This document shows positions 46,701-56,431 of a stretch of DNA of 64,000 nt, one piece after another. This DNA is from Mycocentrospora acerina. Lineage: Eukaryota; Ascomycota; Dothideomycetes; Pleosporales. The position numbers and the translations under genes are program-made. How positions within the stretch are numbered: the first letter of the stretch is position 1; every line of letters begins with the position of its first letter. The stretch is taken from assembly GCA_022701365.1 (NCBI GenBank), contig JAKUHH010000084.1, positions 806,001 to 870,000 on the forward strand, read 5' to 3'. Below the pieces are notes generated by a model, which made no database searches, had not been told where the DNA came from, and worked only from the letters and a program-made list of their open reading frames with translations.

Positions 46701-47033
46701 AGGGTCCACATTCGAGGGGTGTACGTAGCTGCCCATTGATCCATGCTGGTTGAACTGGCCGTACTGGTATGGCGAGGCCGTTCGAGGGGTATGCTCTTGA
46801 GTTGTATATGTTTGGCTCAGGACGTTGACGGGTTGTTGTTGTGGATATGGGCGTTGATGCCATGAGTGGGTCGATGTGTTGGGCACTAGGCCAGGATGTT
46901 GGTTGAGCTGTGTTTCCCAAGATGGTGTACCATAACGATCGACAGAAGAGAAGAGGCTTTGGTACGATGGGTCGGTGTAAATGTTCTGTCCCGGCATGGG
47001 CACTTGTTCACTGGGCACGTGATTGGAAGCCAT
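43752..47033 (-). CDS. PNUTS/Ppn1-like PP1 regulatory protein with CCCH zinc finger
   Basis: Exons are 46533..47033, 46258..46474 and 43752..46201, with introns of 58 and 56 nt, giving 1055 residues. Residues 1-166 are Gln/Pro/Tyr/Asn-rich and disordered. The second exon has QATFFKYAPNPEYD and KSGGLYVVDQVALAKATKSVAL. The third begins with an acidic Ser/Asp run and then a helical domain of about 110 residues (from IWEVLNTIQKRW to SKALVSMKKHANEKHKAL) resembling the TFIIS N-terminal/LW domain. A PP1-docking RVTF motif (about residues 687-690, SRRHLRVTFRPDASL) lies before an acidic stretch. The last 20 residues form a C-x7-C-x5-C-x3-H zinc finger (CKFFQKGTC...CTYIH). This order matches animal PNUTS (PPP1R10) and fission yeast Ppn1, which bring PP1 to the cleavage and polyadenylation factor and control RNA polymerase II dephosphorylation at gene ends. 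The assignment rests on architecture. Confidence 0.78.
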
Positions 47034-48137
47034 GATGTGAATAATTGACTTGGCCAACGACTCGTCTCAGACGAGGCTGCGAGGCTGTGATTGGCTGACG
47101 GAGGCCTTAACCCACAAGTCTTTGACTCTGGCAAACAAGATTTATGCGGCAATGCAGAATGCGCTAGGCGCTAACAGGGTAGGCGCAGGTCACAAAGGCG
47201 AAGAAAATGCCGGTTCGGGATGGCGAGGGCTGAAAAAGACCGGTAATACTTCCGGATCGAGCGCAAGTGTCGTGGAGCTGAGTTTCTGGTTCGCAGATGC
47301 TGTCGTGGTCCCTGGAAATCCTGTTGGGAAAGGCTGCGACAGCAACAGCGGATGATGATCCAACGCGCAGCACCCGTGTCTCAGCGCCCGCAACGCCGTA
47401 AAACCCCCAGTCCACGAAAGTGTAGCTTTTGGCTGCTTTATCAGGGCGGCACCTGGCCTTCGCGTTTATTGCGATGATAACACTGTTGGTGCGTCACTTG
47501 ACGTTTGCGTACCCAAATGCACAGCACACGCGGCCACGCCGCCGTTTGCTGCTTGCGACGACGAGATGTCTTGCGCGCGAGCGTCTCGCCAAACCTCCTT
47601 CGTATGAAGCTCGGTCGGCGGCTGATGAAGCTGTGTTAATAGCAGAAACTGGGTTGATGGTCACTCTGTTTCTCCCACGATCGCGAGCCTCCCAATAAAC
47701 ACCGTAGCCAGCCTGAGTGCACACTTCCCACAAAGCGCAGATTCGAAGAAGTCTAGCCTTGTATACAGAAGCCCTTATTAGGTGGGCGGCAGTTCACTGA
47801 GAAGTTGCACGTAGTTCAAAAGGGAAGAAAGGAGGGGGGATGGATGTGGGCGAGGTGAGTTGAAGAGCGAGAGCGACGGAGCAGGGGAGGCAATGGTTTT
47901 GGGCCCGCGGCCGCCAAGCGTCTAGACCTGGTCGGGTAAGGCTGACATCACTCGTGCTGGTGCTTTGGAAGAGACCACGAAGACACGGGCGAGAGCATTC
48001 GACAGGCAGACGCGCCACAGTGTCTTTTACTTTTGCTGTAGCTCCGTCGCCTTGCGCTTGAACGTGCCGCCATCTGCTCTTTCGCGTATGAAGTAATCTG
48101 CACAACGGCGGGCGCCAGCCATCATTTTACCATCACA
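47034..48137. promoter_or_regulatory. Divergent promoter, PNUTS-like / SLY1 (1.1 kb)
   Basis: The region between two divergent housekeeping-type genes. No TATA box or coding region is supported. It has short frames of up to 103 codons on both strands, with no recognisable domain. It is somewhat GC-rich in the middle (47160-47420). Confidence 0.5.
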
Positions 48138-50585
48138 ATGGCCGTCACACTGCGGGACAAGCAAATAGGTAGTCCGAGCTCCCCCAGCGTTCACACTCTC
48201 GGCTGACGTTTACATGTATAGCTAGCATAAAACGAATTCTGAACCTGAACGCGCCTGTAACCGACGTCGATGCGCAAAACGACTCTCACGATGCGCCCGA
48301 GACCACATCCCCAAACGGCGCAATATGGAAGGTGCTGGTGTTTGACGAAATGGGCAGAGACGTCATAAGCTCAGTTCTGCGAGTGAACGATTTGAGGGCT
48401 TCTGGGGTATTTGCGCATCCATTGAAGCTGGGAGGACGTGCTGAGCATGAGTCTAGGTCACAATACATTTGAATATTGGTACCACGCGCCATATGATTCC
48501 CGATGTACGAGGAGCATCTCACTTGAATGGGCAAAGAGCTAAAGTGTGCAGGTTCCAGTCATCTACCTCGTTGAGCCTACCGCGCAAAACCTCCAGCTGG
48601 TGACCTCGGATCTCTCCCGCGGTCTCTACAGTAAGCACTTTCGAGCCTGCACGGTTGGCAGGAACATTTGCTGATCCGATCACAGGCCCTGCGTACATCA
48701 ACTTCCTCTCGAGCATTCCTCGACCCCTCCTCGAAGACTTTGGCGCACAAACAGTGGCATCCGGGACAGCAGAACACTTGGCTCAGGTCTACGATCAGTA
48801 CCTGAACTTTGTCGTATCAGAGCCGGATCTATTCCACCTGAACATGAAAGGCGCCTACCATACGCTGAACAGCGGTCAAACGCCGGACCAAGAGCTTGAT
48901 ATTGTCATGGATCGCATCGTGTCTGGCCTGTTTTCTGTTGTAGTGACAATGGGAGTCGTTCCCATCATTCGCTGTCCGAAGGGAGGTGCTGCGGAGGATA
49001 TTTGCGCGAAGCTCGACCGGAAATTACGAGACCACATCTTGAATTCGAAGACCAACCTCTTCTCGGACCAGAAGTCATCTTCGGTCGCATCACGACCGGT
49101 GCTCATCATAGGTAAGCTCGACTTCTTTGTCTATCGATTCTATTCTGACTTGCCTCAGTGGATCGAAACGTGGATCTGGTGCCTATGTTCAGCCACTCGT
49201 GGATAGTAAGTGTGTACGGCATTACTTGACATCTCCAGTACTGATTTGTGGTAGTACCAAAGTTTGATATACGATGTGCTTGACTTCAACCTGAACAAGA
49301 TCACTATTTCTGTCCCAGTCGAGAAAGACCATCCCGAGAAAGGGTCGAAGAAACAATCATATGATCTTACGGCTTCGGATTTCTTCTGGGCTAAGAATGC
49401 GGCACTGCCGTTCCCAAACGTAGCCGAGGACGTGACAACCGAATGGAACAGATATCAGGAAGATGCAGACAGTGTCACCAAGAAGACTGGTACATCCTCA
49501 ATAGACGACTTGTCAGGCGAAAGCAATCAGTTTGCAGCTCATCTAAAAGGAGCTATGGCGTTGCTACCAGAACTGCGTGAAAGAAAAGCCACCATTGAGG
49601 TAAGCATGTGCTAAAGTATACTTTGTACCACTTCTAACATATGATAGATGCACATGAATATATTGGAGGCTGTCATGGAGGGTATCAAGAGTAAGTGAAG
49701 CCATAATTTTTGATTATAACGCAAGGATGCTGACTTGACTTGTTAGATCGTAAAATCGATTTCTACTTCCAACTTGAAGAGGAACTGTCCAAACAGACAA
49801 AAGCGCAGATTTTGGAGTTGATAAAAGATTCAGACAAGGGCACGGAACCGCTAGACAAGCTTAGGCTGTTCCTGCAGTGGTACTTGACGACTGAGCAGGA
49901 GATATCCCGCGGCGATCTTGAGAGCTTTACTCAAGCCCTTGACGCTGCAGGTGCCGATACCACGGCTGTCAAATACGTCAAGACTGTGCGCCAACTCACG
50001 CGCATGACGATGATTTCCTCGGCTCCCACACAACCCGCACAGGGGACCTCGCAGCTCTTTGGAGGGTTCTCCAGTCTGTCGTCTCGCGTCACGGACCGGT
50101 TCAAGGAAGCCGGGCTTGGTGCCAATTTTGAGGGCGTGCTTTCAGGAATCAAGGGCTTTCTCCCCCAGAACAGCGACCTCACGCTTACAAAGATTACGGA
50201 GTCGCTCATGGACCCACAGAATGCGTCGTCGAGCGCGATCAGTAAGACGGAAAGCTATCTGTACTTTGATCCGCGATCAGCAAACGCACGGGGCACCCTA
50301 CCTCCAGCAAGCCAGTCTCGCAACCAGCAAGGCGCTGTGGGACGAGGTATTGACGCTACGTTTGGGCAGCGACGACAAGGCTTCAGCGAGGCGATTGTGT
50401 TTACTGTGGGCGGTGGATCGATGGATGAGTATGGCAATCTGCAAGAGTGGGCGAAACGGACGAGTGCCAGTGGTGCTGGGGGGACTGGGCAGAAGCGAAG
50501 GGTTGTGTACGGCAGCACGGCGCTCTACTCCGCGACCGAGTTTGTCACAAAGGATCTGGCGCAATTGGGTAGGGAGAGCACGTAG
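48138..50585 (+). CDS. SLY1: Sec1/Munc18-family protein SLY1 (ER-Golgi fusion)
   Basis: There are nine exons: 48138..48168, 48222..48406, 48457..48504, 48552..48630, 48686..49111, 49159..49205, 49255..49599, 49648..49690 and 49747..50585. All introns are 47-56 nt, and the product is 680 residues. The spliced N-terminus MAVTLRDKQIASIKRILNLN and the segments IWKVLVFDEMGRDVISSVLRVNDLRASGVTIHLNI, DVPVIYLVEPTAQNLQLVTSDLSRGLYSPAYINFLSSIPRPLLEDF and LIIVDRNVDLVPMFSHSWIYQSLIYDV are characteristic of Sly1 rather than Vps45 or Sec1. FYFQLEEELSKQTKAQIL and DKLRLFLQWYLTTEQE follow, and the terminal YGSTALYSATEFV matches the family end. Sly1 binds the syntaxin Sed5/Ufe1 and licenses SNARE assembly for ER-Golgi and retrograde traffic. 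It is essential in yeast. Confidence 0.94.
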
Positions 50586-51970
50586 ATTTGGCGAGAATGA
50601 CGGAAAATACATTATAGAGAATGGCATGACATGTTGGTGCTTTGTGTTGTTGTGGACATGGTTGATCAATATTTTCATTTTTGATTGATTGATTGGTTTA
50701 TTCATTCACCAATTCAGCCTCACGTATAACCGTTTAGTCTCACTAATTCCTCTCCTTCAAAATGTGACGGTGAATAATCCTGCAACTGAAGCCAGCAAAG
50801 TTGGTAATACGTAGTCAAGCAATATCACGATTAAAAACAGACAAATAAGCCAATTGCTAAGCTTTCTAATAAACAAAACAAAAAAACAAAAAAAAGCGCC
50901 ACGTCTACACCCACTACCCCCCCTGTCACACGCAAACACCGAGTAAGCAATTGATAGAACGCGAGTAAGGAAGAAAAAAAGAAAAAAAAGACGCACATTG
51001 GAAACGCATAGGGTATTTTTAACACACGCAAACTCACACACAAAAAGAAGAGAAAAAAAAATCCCCCGAGCCAACCAAGCAATGGGACACGGATTCCCCA
51101 TTCCCTCCTCCCCTCTCCCCCCCTGTTCATCCAAGAACGTGCGTGGTGGAGCTGACAGTTTGGTCTAGGGCGGGGCTGCAACCTAGGTACTCTAGTGGCA
51201 TTTTTGGTGGCGCTCGGAGTGTATAACAAAGACATGATAAGCTGGCGGGGGGAGGAGCTTCGTTGGCGGTCCATCTAGTCTGGCTGGCTGGGGCGTGTTC
51301 TCGGTGCATACATGGATGCCGTGTGTGTACAACTACGTAGGTGTATGCATGCATGCAAGTGCATCACAGGGTGCGTAGCTGAAGCAGCGCGTCTGTGTGT
51401 GGGCGTGTTAGTGGTAGGATGGGTGCAGACGGCGGTGAAGGGGGGGTTTGCAGGTGCGATTGTGGCTGGCTTTGTACAACGACTAGGTAGGTGGTTAGTA
51501 GGTGGGCAGGGTGCGTGGTTTAGTCGGGGAGCTGGGGTGGGAATGGGGGCCAGGGATGTCGGCATCGATGTGGCTGGAGACGTTTTGTCGGCGGCAGAAG
51601 AGAGAGGGATCGGAGGGCGGGTGTGGGTCTGTGGTAGGTAGGTATGTGGGGTGTGGGTACGCGTGTGTGGTAGCAGTGCAGGCAGTGGAGTGCATGAAGG
51701 GCCGATGGAGGTATTTGATGGAGCGTCGCCCCTCTTTCCTCTGCAGTCGTGCTTCCCGCTTCCTTTTTTCCTGTCTACGGATATACACGCACGAATCTTC
51801 CTTCTTGTGAGGCTCACAGCACGTGGTTGAGATAGCTCGTGCTCTTGTTGGTAGCTTCCGATCCGATCTGATCTCGGAGCAAGGAAGCCAGGGTCCCGCT
51901 TTGCTGCCCCTCTTTTGCGGCATTGGCGAAAGCTTGACAGAAGGCCTGCTATCGGTTTGAACAAGGCAAA
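50586..51970. other. Intergenic, 1.4 kb: SLY1 3' flank and aminotransferase promoter
   Basis: No supported gene. The minus-strand frames here (up to 279 codons, 51275-52114) are low-complexity Pro/Thr/His-rich sequence opposite GT-rich promoter DNA. A-rich tracts lie at 50870-51070. Confidence 0.6.
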
Positions 51971-53646
51971 ATGAGTTTCTCGGCAGACAAGGTCAATATT
52001 ATGAAGAGTGGAGGAGGGCGGAGGTTTTCGACGAGCAAGGATCCCAGCGACACTGGTGAGTTGCCTGTTTTGTGTTTCTACAGTGGTACTGGAGAGAGAG
52101 GGAGGGCAGAGCATAGCTTCTCGGGAAAAGTTTGAGAGCTCAACCCCCCGCCATTGTCAGCTTCCAGCAAAGACTGCCCCTCGGCCAATGCCTCGAATAT
52201 CAACAACACCAACGCCATCACCAGCCGTAACTGACTCCCGCCGCAGAACTTGGCTCCAAGATCCATCGCCAGTTCCGCCAGTCCCACGAAGGACACAAGC
52301 CCCATGCGGGACTAGACGCCAGCCGCGCCTCGACGGGCGTGGTGTGGACATCCGAGCAAGCATACAAGCACGGCTTCCTCGAGAACCCCGACGAATGGGC
52401 CAATCTGGGCCAGGGCGCCCCCGAAGTCGACGATGGCATCGAGGGCTGCTTCGAGCGACCCAAGACGGTTGACATCAGCGCCCACGGCAGAGAGTACGGT
52501 CCCACGGCCGGAATCCGCCCGCTGCGAGAGGCCGTCGCAAAGCTCTACAACGAGCACCACCGCAAATGGCGCAAGAGCCAGTACACCTGGGAGAACGTGT
52601 GCATTGTCCCCGGTGGCCGTGCAGGCCTGATCCGCATTGCTGCCGTGCTCGGCAACTGCTACCTGGGCTTCTTCATCCCCGACTACACTGCCTACAACGA
52701 GATGCTTTCGCTCTTCAAGAACATTGCCGCCATCCCCGTTCCCCTCGGCGAAGCTGACCAGTACCACATGTCGCCCGACAAAATCGCCGAGGAAATCGCC
52801 CGTGGAACATCCGTCATCTTGACCTCCAACCCGCGTAACCCTACCGGCCAGATGGTCACCAACCCTGAGCTCGCACAGATCCAAAACATCTGCCGTGACC
52901 GCGCAACCCTCATCATGGACGAGTTCTACTGCGGCTACAACTACACGACCAACTGCGACGGCACCGTCATCTCGGCCGCCGACAACGTCGAGGACGTGGA
53001 CGAAGACGACGTCCTCATCATCGACGGAATGACCAAGCGTTTCCGCCTTCCCGGGTGGCGTGTTGCGTGGGTCATTGGCCCCAAGGAGTTTATCCAGGCC
53101 ATTGGCTCCTGCGGCTCCTACCTCGACGGAGGATGCAACGTGCCCTTCCAAGAGGCCGCCGTAGAGATGCTCTCCCCACCACGCGTGCGAAACGAAATGC
53201 GCGCCCTACAGATGCATTTCCGCACCAAGCGAGACTTTGTCATTGGCAGACTACAGGAAATCGGCTTCAAGTTCCCCTACATGCCTAACTCGACTTTCTA
53301 CCTCTGGCTCGATCTGTCCAGTCTGCCCGAAGGCATCAACGACGGACTCAACTTTTTCAACGCCTGTCTCGAGGAGAAGGTCATTGTTGTCCCCGGCATC
53401 TTCTTCGATCTGAACCCCAGCAAGCGCAGGGATCTGTTCGATAGCCCGTGCCATCACTTTGTGAGGTTGAGCTACGGGCCCAAAATGGAGGTCTTGGCAA
53501 AGGGGCTGGATTCCATCCAGAGGATTGTGCAAAAGTAAGTTTGGGTTTCTTGATTTTTTGCGATTGTAGTGCTAATAATGGGGAATAGATACAAGGAGAA
53601 CCCAGGCAAGGCCATGCAGATGAGGCCCCGCGGAACACCCCACTGA
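51971..53646 (+). CDS. PLP-dependent class I/II aminotransferase
   Basis: Exons are 51971..52055, 52247..53534 and 53589..53646, with introns of 191 and 54 nt, giving 476 residues. The first intron joins SDTELGSKIHRQFRQSHEGHKP smoothly. The fold-type I signature residues are present: NPRNPTG (substrate carboxylate loop), MDEFYCGYNY (Asp binding the pyridine nitrogen, then Tyr), and DGMTKRFRLPGWRVAW, where Lys is the Schiff-base residue of the (S/T)K-x5-GWR motif. SYGP near the C-terminus holds the second carboxylate-binding arginine (FVRLSYGP). The substrate is not determined; the sequence resembles aspartate or aromatic aminotransferase-like proteins rather than ACC synthases. No mitochondrial presequence is obvious. 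The codon usage is strongly C-ending in the second exon, as for a well-expressed gene. Confidence 0.88.
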
Positions 53647-54078
53647 TTGCGAATGAAAAGGAAGAAGGGAGAACTGGGATTGATTGATTGATTACTTTCT
53701 TGGTCCCCGTAGAAGGGTAGGGTAGATTGCTCGATCTAGTAGAAGGAAGGGCAGGATAGATGAATGACTGGAGTCACGACGGCAGTATAGACGACAAGAC
53801 CAATCAGATACATTCCTTCCTTTTTGTTCATTCCACTAAACTGCTAAGCGTGGCTGGGAGATCCAACAACAGGTGTGCACTTCCTATGCAAGAGAGAAAA
53901 AAAAACGTCAAATACAAAATGTCCACTGTTTGATATATCATCATCATCATCACTAATTCCCTCTTGTTTTATGTACATGTTATGCGCAACCTGATACACT
54001 AAAAAAATACAATTCCTCCAAGGGGATTGGTTGCATGCTTCCCCCCTTCTATCTACGACCCAAACTCCACATTCAATG

Positions 54079-54180
54079 CAGCAGCAGCAGCAGCAGAAGA
54101 AGAAGAAGAAGAAGAAGAAGAAGAAGAAGAAGAAGAAGAAGAAGAAGAAGAAGAAGAAGAATAATAATAATAATAATAAT
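54079..54180. repeat. Compound (CAG)n(AAG)n(AAT)n microsatellite
   Basis: Six CAG units pass into about 21 AAG/GAA units and then about seven AAT units, 102 bp in all. Such a staged compound repeat suggests stepwise mutation of one array. Likely polymorphic. Confidence 0.95.
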
Positions 54181-54410
54181 AAGAAGTAATAGGAGCAAAC
54201 CTCGTCGCCCTCACATTCAGTATTCCACTCTCCCTCTCCAGTCCTTCAATCAAGCCAGCTCCAAAATACACACACACGTATATATCTCAGGAGTGCGAAA
54301 ATTTAAACAAGAGCGTAGTTTTGCAAAACGGAGAAAGAAGCAAGTGATGGAAAAGGTGCACACGTCAAGATGATGAAGAGAAAGAAAAAAAGGGGTTAAT
54401 TACTTCTCCT

Positions 54411-54433
54411 CTACTCTCTCTCTCTCTCTCTCT
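54411..54433. repeat. (CT)n microsatellite
   Basis: About eleven CT units without a clear break. Confidence 0.85.
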
Positions 54434-54575
54434 TGAACGAGCGATTCCCTCAATTCTTCCATTAACCAAATCTTACCAGGGGAGGAAGAAAAAAATACAT
54501 GCTCCCACCACCACAACAACAACAACCCTTACTCTCCACCATCCCACCACCACCACCACCACCCTCAATGTGTAC

Positions 54576-55690
54576 CTAAAACTTGGGTACAAACATGGGC
54601 GTCTCATTTTTCCACTTTTGGTAGTCCTTCCTGCCTCCATACTTCTTGTCGTACTTTTCCTCGCTCAACGGCACACCACTGACCTTGAGCAGCAGAAACG
54701 TGACAAACGCGGGACTAGCCGCACACAACCCGCTGGTCAGCAGCTTTCCCGCTGCACCCAGGCCGCCCAACCCCAGCGCGGCCTGCGCCGGCTGGCGGGC
54801 CAGCAGCCCTGCCGCGGCAACCGCAATCCCCGTCCATAGCGTAGCCTCGCCAAAGTAATTGGGATGCCTGCTCTTGCTCCACAGGCCGTGGGTGAGAAAC
54901 TCCTCCGAGTGCTTCTTCGCCTTCTTCTCCTCGACCCACTTGTTTTTCTGGCGGTCGGCGACGATTTCAAATGAGAGGCCAAAGGCGAAGAGGGCGAGGC
55001 CCAGCGCGTCGGTGAGGTAAGGCGCGGTGGAGAGGGCGGCGACGGAAAAGGCAGACCGGGGGAGCGCGTTGACGAGAATCACGGGTAGGGTGCACAACGA
55101 CACCCATGTTGCCTGTGCGAAGAAGGCGACGTAGAATTTCGAGGGCGTGCCGCGGATGTCGTCGAAGCGCGAGTCTTTGCCCGAGTCGGCGGTTATGCGC
55201 GAGAAGAGGTAGGATCCCACTATTCGTTATGATTGTTAGTATTGTATTGTGTAGAAGAACAATGTAATGTTAGAATTTGCCTGTTTTGCCTGCTTTCTCC
55301 CCATAAAACACCAACACCAACACCCACACCCACAGCAGAAGACGAACGAGCAGAAAGATGACAACACTTACACCGCACAGCCCACACCCCCACCGCCGCA
55401 CTCAAAACAGCCTGCCTCCACCACCACAATCCCCCCCCAAAATACCCACCCAACCCCGCCACAACACCCGCCTCCCTCGCCCGCAGGTACGGCAGAAACA
55501 CACTCGCCCCCACAACACTAAGATATGTCAAACTCCCGCTCAAATCATAGTACCGCTCCGTCTTGGCCGCAATGCTGGGCACCGCCGCCGCCGTCTGGAT
55601 CCCATATGCGATTGCGAGCGAGGGGACGAGCGTGCGCAGCAACGGGGACTTGAACGCCGTGGCGCGGAGCAGCGTGTGCAAAAGCGTCAT
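54576..55690 (-). CDS. DUF1295 multi-pass membrane protein (steroid-reductase-like)
   Basis: Exons are 55372..55690 and 54576..55219, with a 152-nt intron joining phase 1, giving 320 residues. The protein is a multi-pass membrane protein. The C-terminal half has the DUF1295 signature: an FxxxGxxFEI(V)AD(R)QKxxW segment (SFEIVADRQKNKWVEEKKAKKH), then LTHGLWSKSRHPNYFGEATLWTG and a final GGRKDYQKWKNETPMF. This C-terminal motif is shared with 3-oxo-5-alpha-steroid 4-dehydrogenases and isoprenylcysteine methyltransferases, where it binds NADPH or SAM. DUF1295 members have no settled substrate. About six helices are visible. The N-terminal exon has an Arg-containing hydrophobic start (MTLLHTLLRATAFKSPLLR), which may be a presequence. 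The intron contains many CCACACC-type runs. Confidence 0.88.
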
Positions 55691-56431
55691 CCTTTTTTTT
55701 TCTTTTGGCTCAGATGTGGTGGTAGTAGGAGCGACAAAAAAAAGGGGGGGGGGGAAAGAACAGAAGGACGAAAGGTAAGTAGGTAAGTCAATAAGTAAGG
55801 TAAGGTATGTTGAATTAATAAAGATTCATACAAATATCATCATCGTCATCATCTTTTTCGTCGTTGTCAATGCGTTTTGCTTTTTCTTTATAATTAAAAT
55901 GTACGGGACTGCGGATTAGGCAGGCATATATGTGGGTTAGCGTGCTTGTTTGCGTCTCGAATGGTGAGGTGGATAATGCATGTGCATCTTGACTTGCGGC
56001 TGCGATCGATGGCGTCATTAGCGAGACGGAGGGGTTCTGGTGACGGGGGTCGGTCGAATGTGCGGGTTGTAGGACCGACGTTGGTGCTAGTCGGGGTCCG
56101 AGGATTCCGATTGGAGAGATAGGTATGTGTGTATGCATCGAGATGAGGATATGTGATATAGGGAAGGAAGGAAGAAAGGAAGGAAGAAAGGAAGGAAGAA
56201 AGGAAGGAAGGAAGAAAGGAAGGAAGAAAGGAAGGAAGGAAGGAAGGAAGGAGGGGGAGGTGTGAGCAGGAAAATTGCAACTCGACAGCATACAAACTAG
56301 ATTCAAGGCTTGCTCACAGACCCGTTGTCCGCTCCCAGAGCTTCGTGTGACTAGAGACGCGCGCTAAAACCCCGACATATTCAAGTCTCTCTCCTCGCTC
56401 AATTAACAACCATGCTCCATATAAACGGATT
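55691..56431. other. Intergenic, 741 bp
   Basis: The promoter of the DUF1295 gene (next to 55690), a GGAA-type repeat (56162-56253) and the 3' flank of SEC3. The minus-strand frames of 133-163 codons here consist largely of the translated repeat and are not genes. Confidence 0.65.
56162..56253. repeat. (GGAA)n/(GGAAGAAA)n tandem repeat
   Basis: 92 bp of GGAA units with interspersed GAAA variants giving a 12-bp higher-order unit (GGAAGGAAGAAA). Purine-only on the plus strand. Confidence 0.95.

Larger units (their letters stand above)
53647..54575. other. Intergenic, 929 bp, with microsatellites
   Basis: Convergent 3' flanks of the aminotransferase (+) and the DUF1295 gene (-). Contains GATT repeats near 53675-53692, the compound trinucleotide repeat listed separately and a CT repeat. 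No gene is seen. Confidence 0.6.

Noticed and set aside
48138..50585. Identification as VPS45
   Set aside because: The Sec1 fold alone would fit, but length (680 residues), the LVEPTAQNLQLVTSDL segment and the YSPAYINFLSSIPRPLLE block match Sly1.
51275..52114. Minus-strand frame of 279 codons, Pro/Thr/His-rich
   Set aside because: Low-complexity translation of GT-rich promoter DNA, overlapping the first exon of the aminotransferase on the other strand.
52312..53151. Minus-strand frame of 279 codons, Val/Gly/Asp-rich
   Set aside because: Shadow of the aminotransferase exon, which contains the PLP-binding motifs.
55815..56306. Minus-strand frames containing FLPSFLPSFL repeats
   Set aside because: Translation of the GGAA-type microsatellite at 56162-56253.
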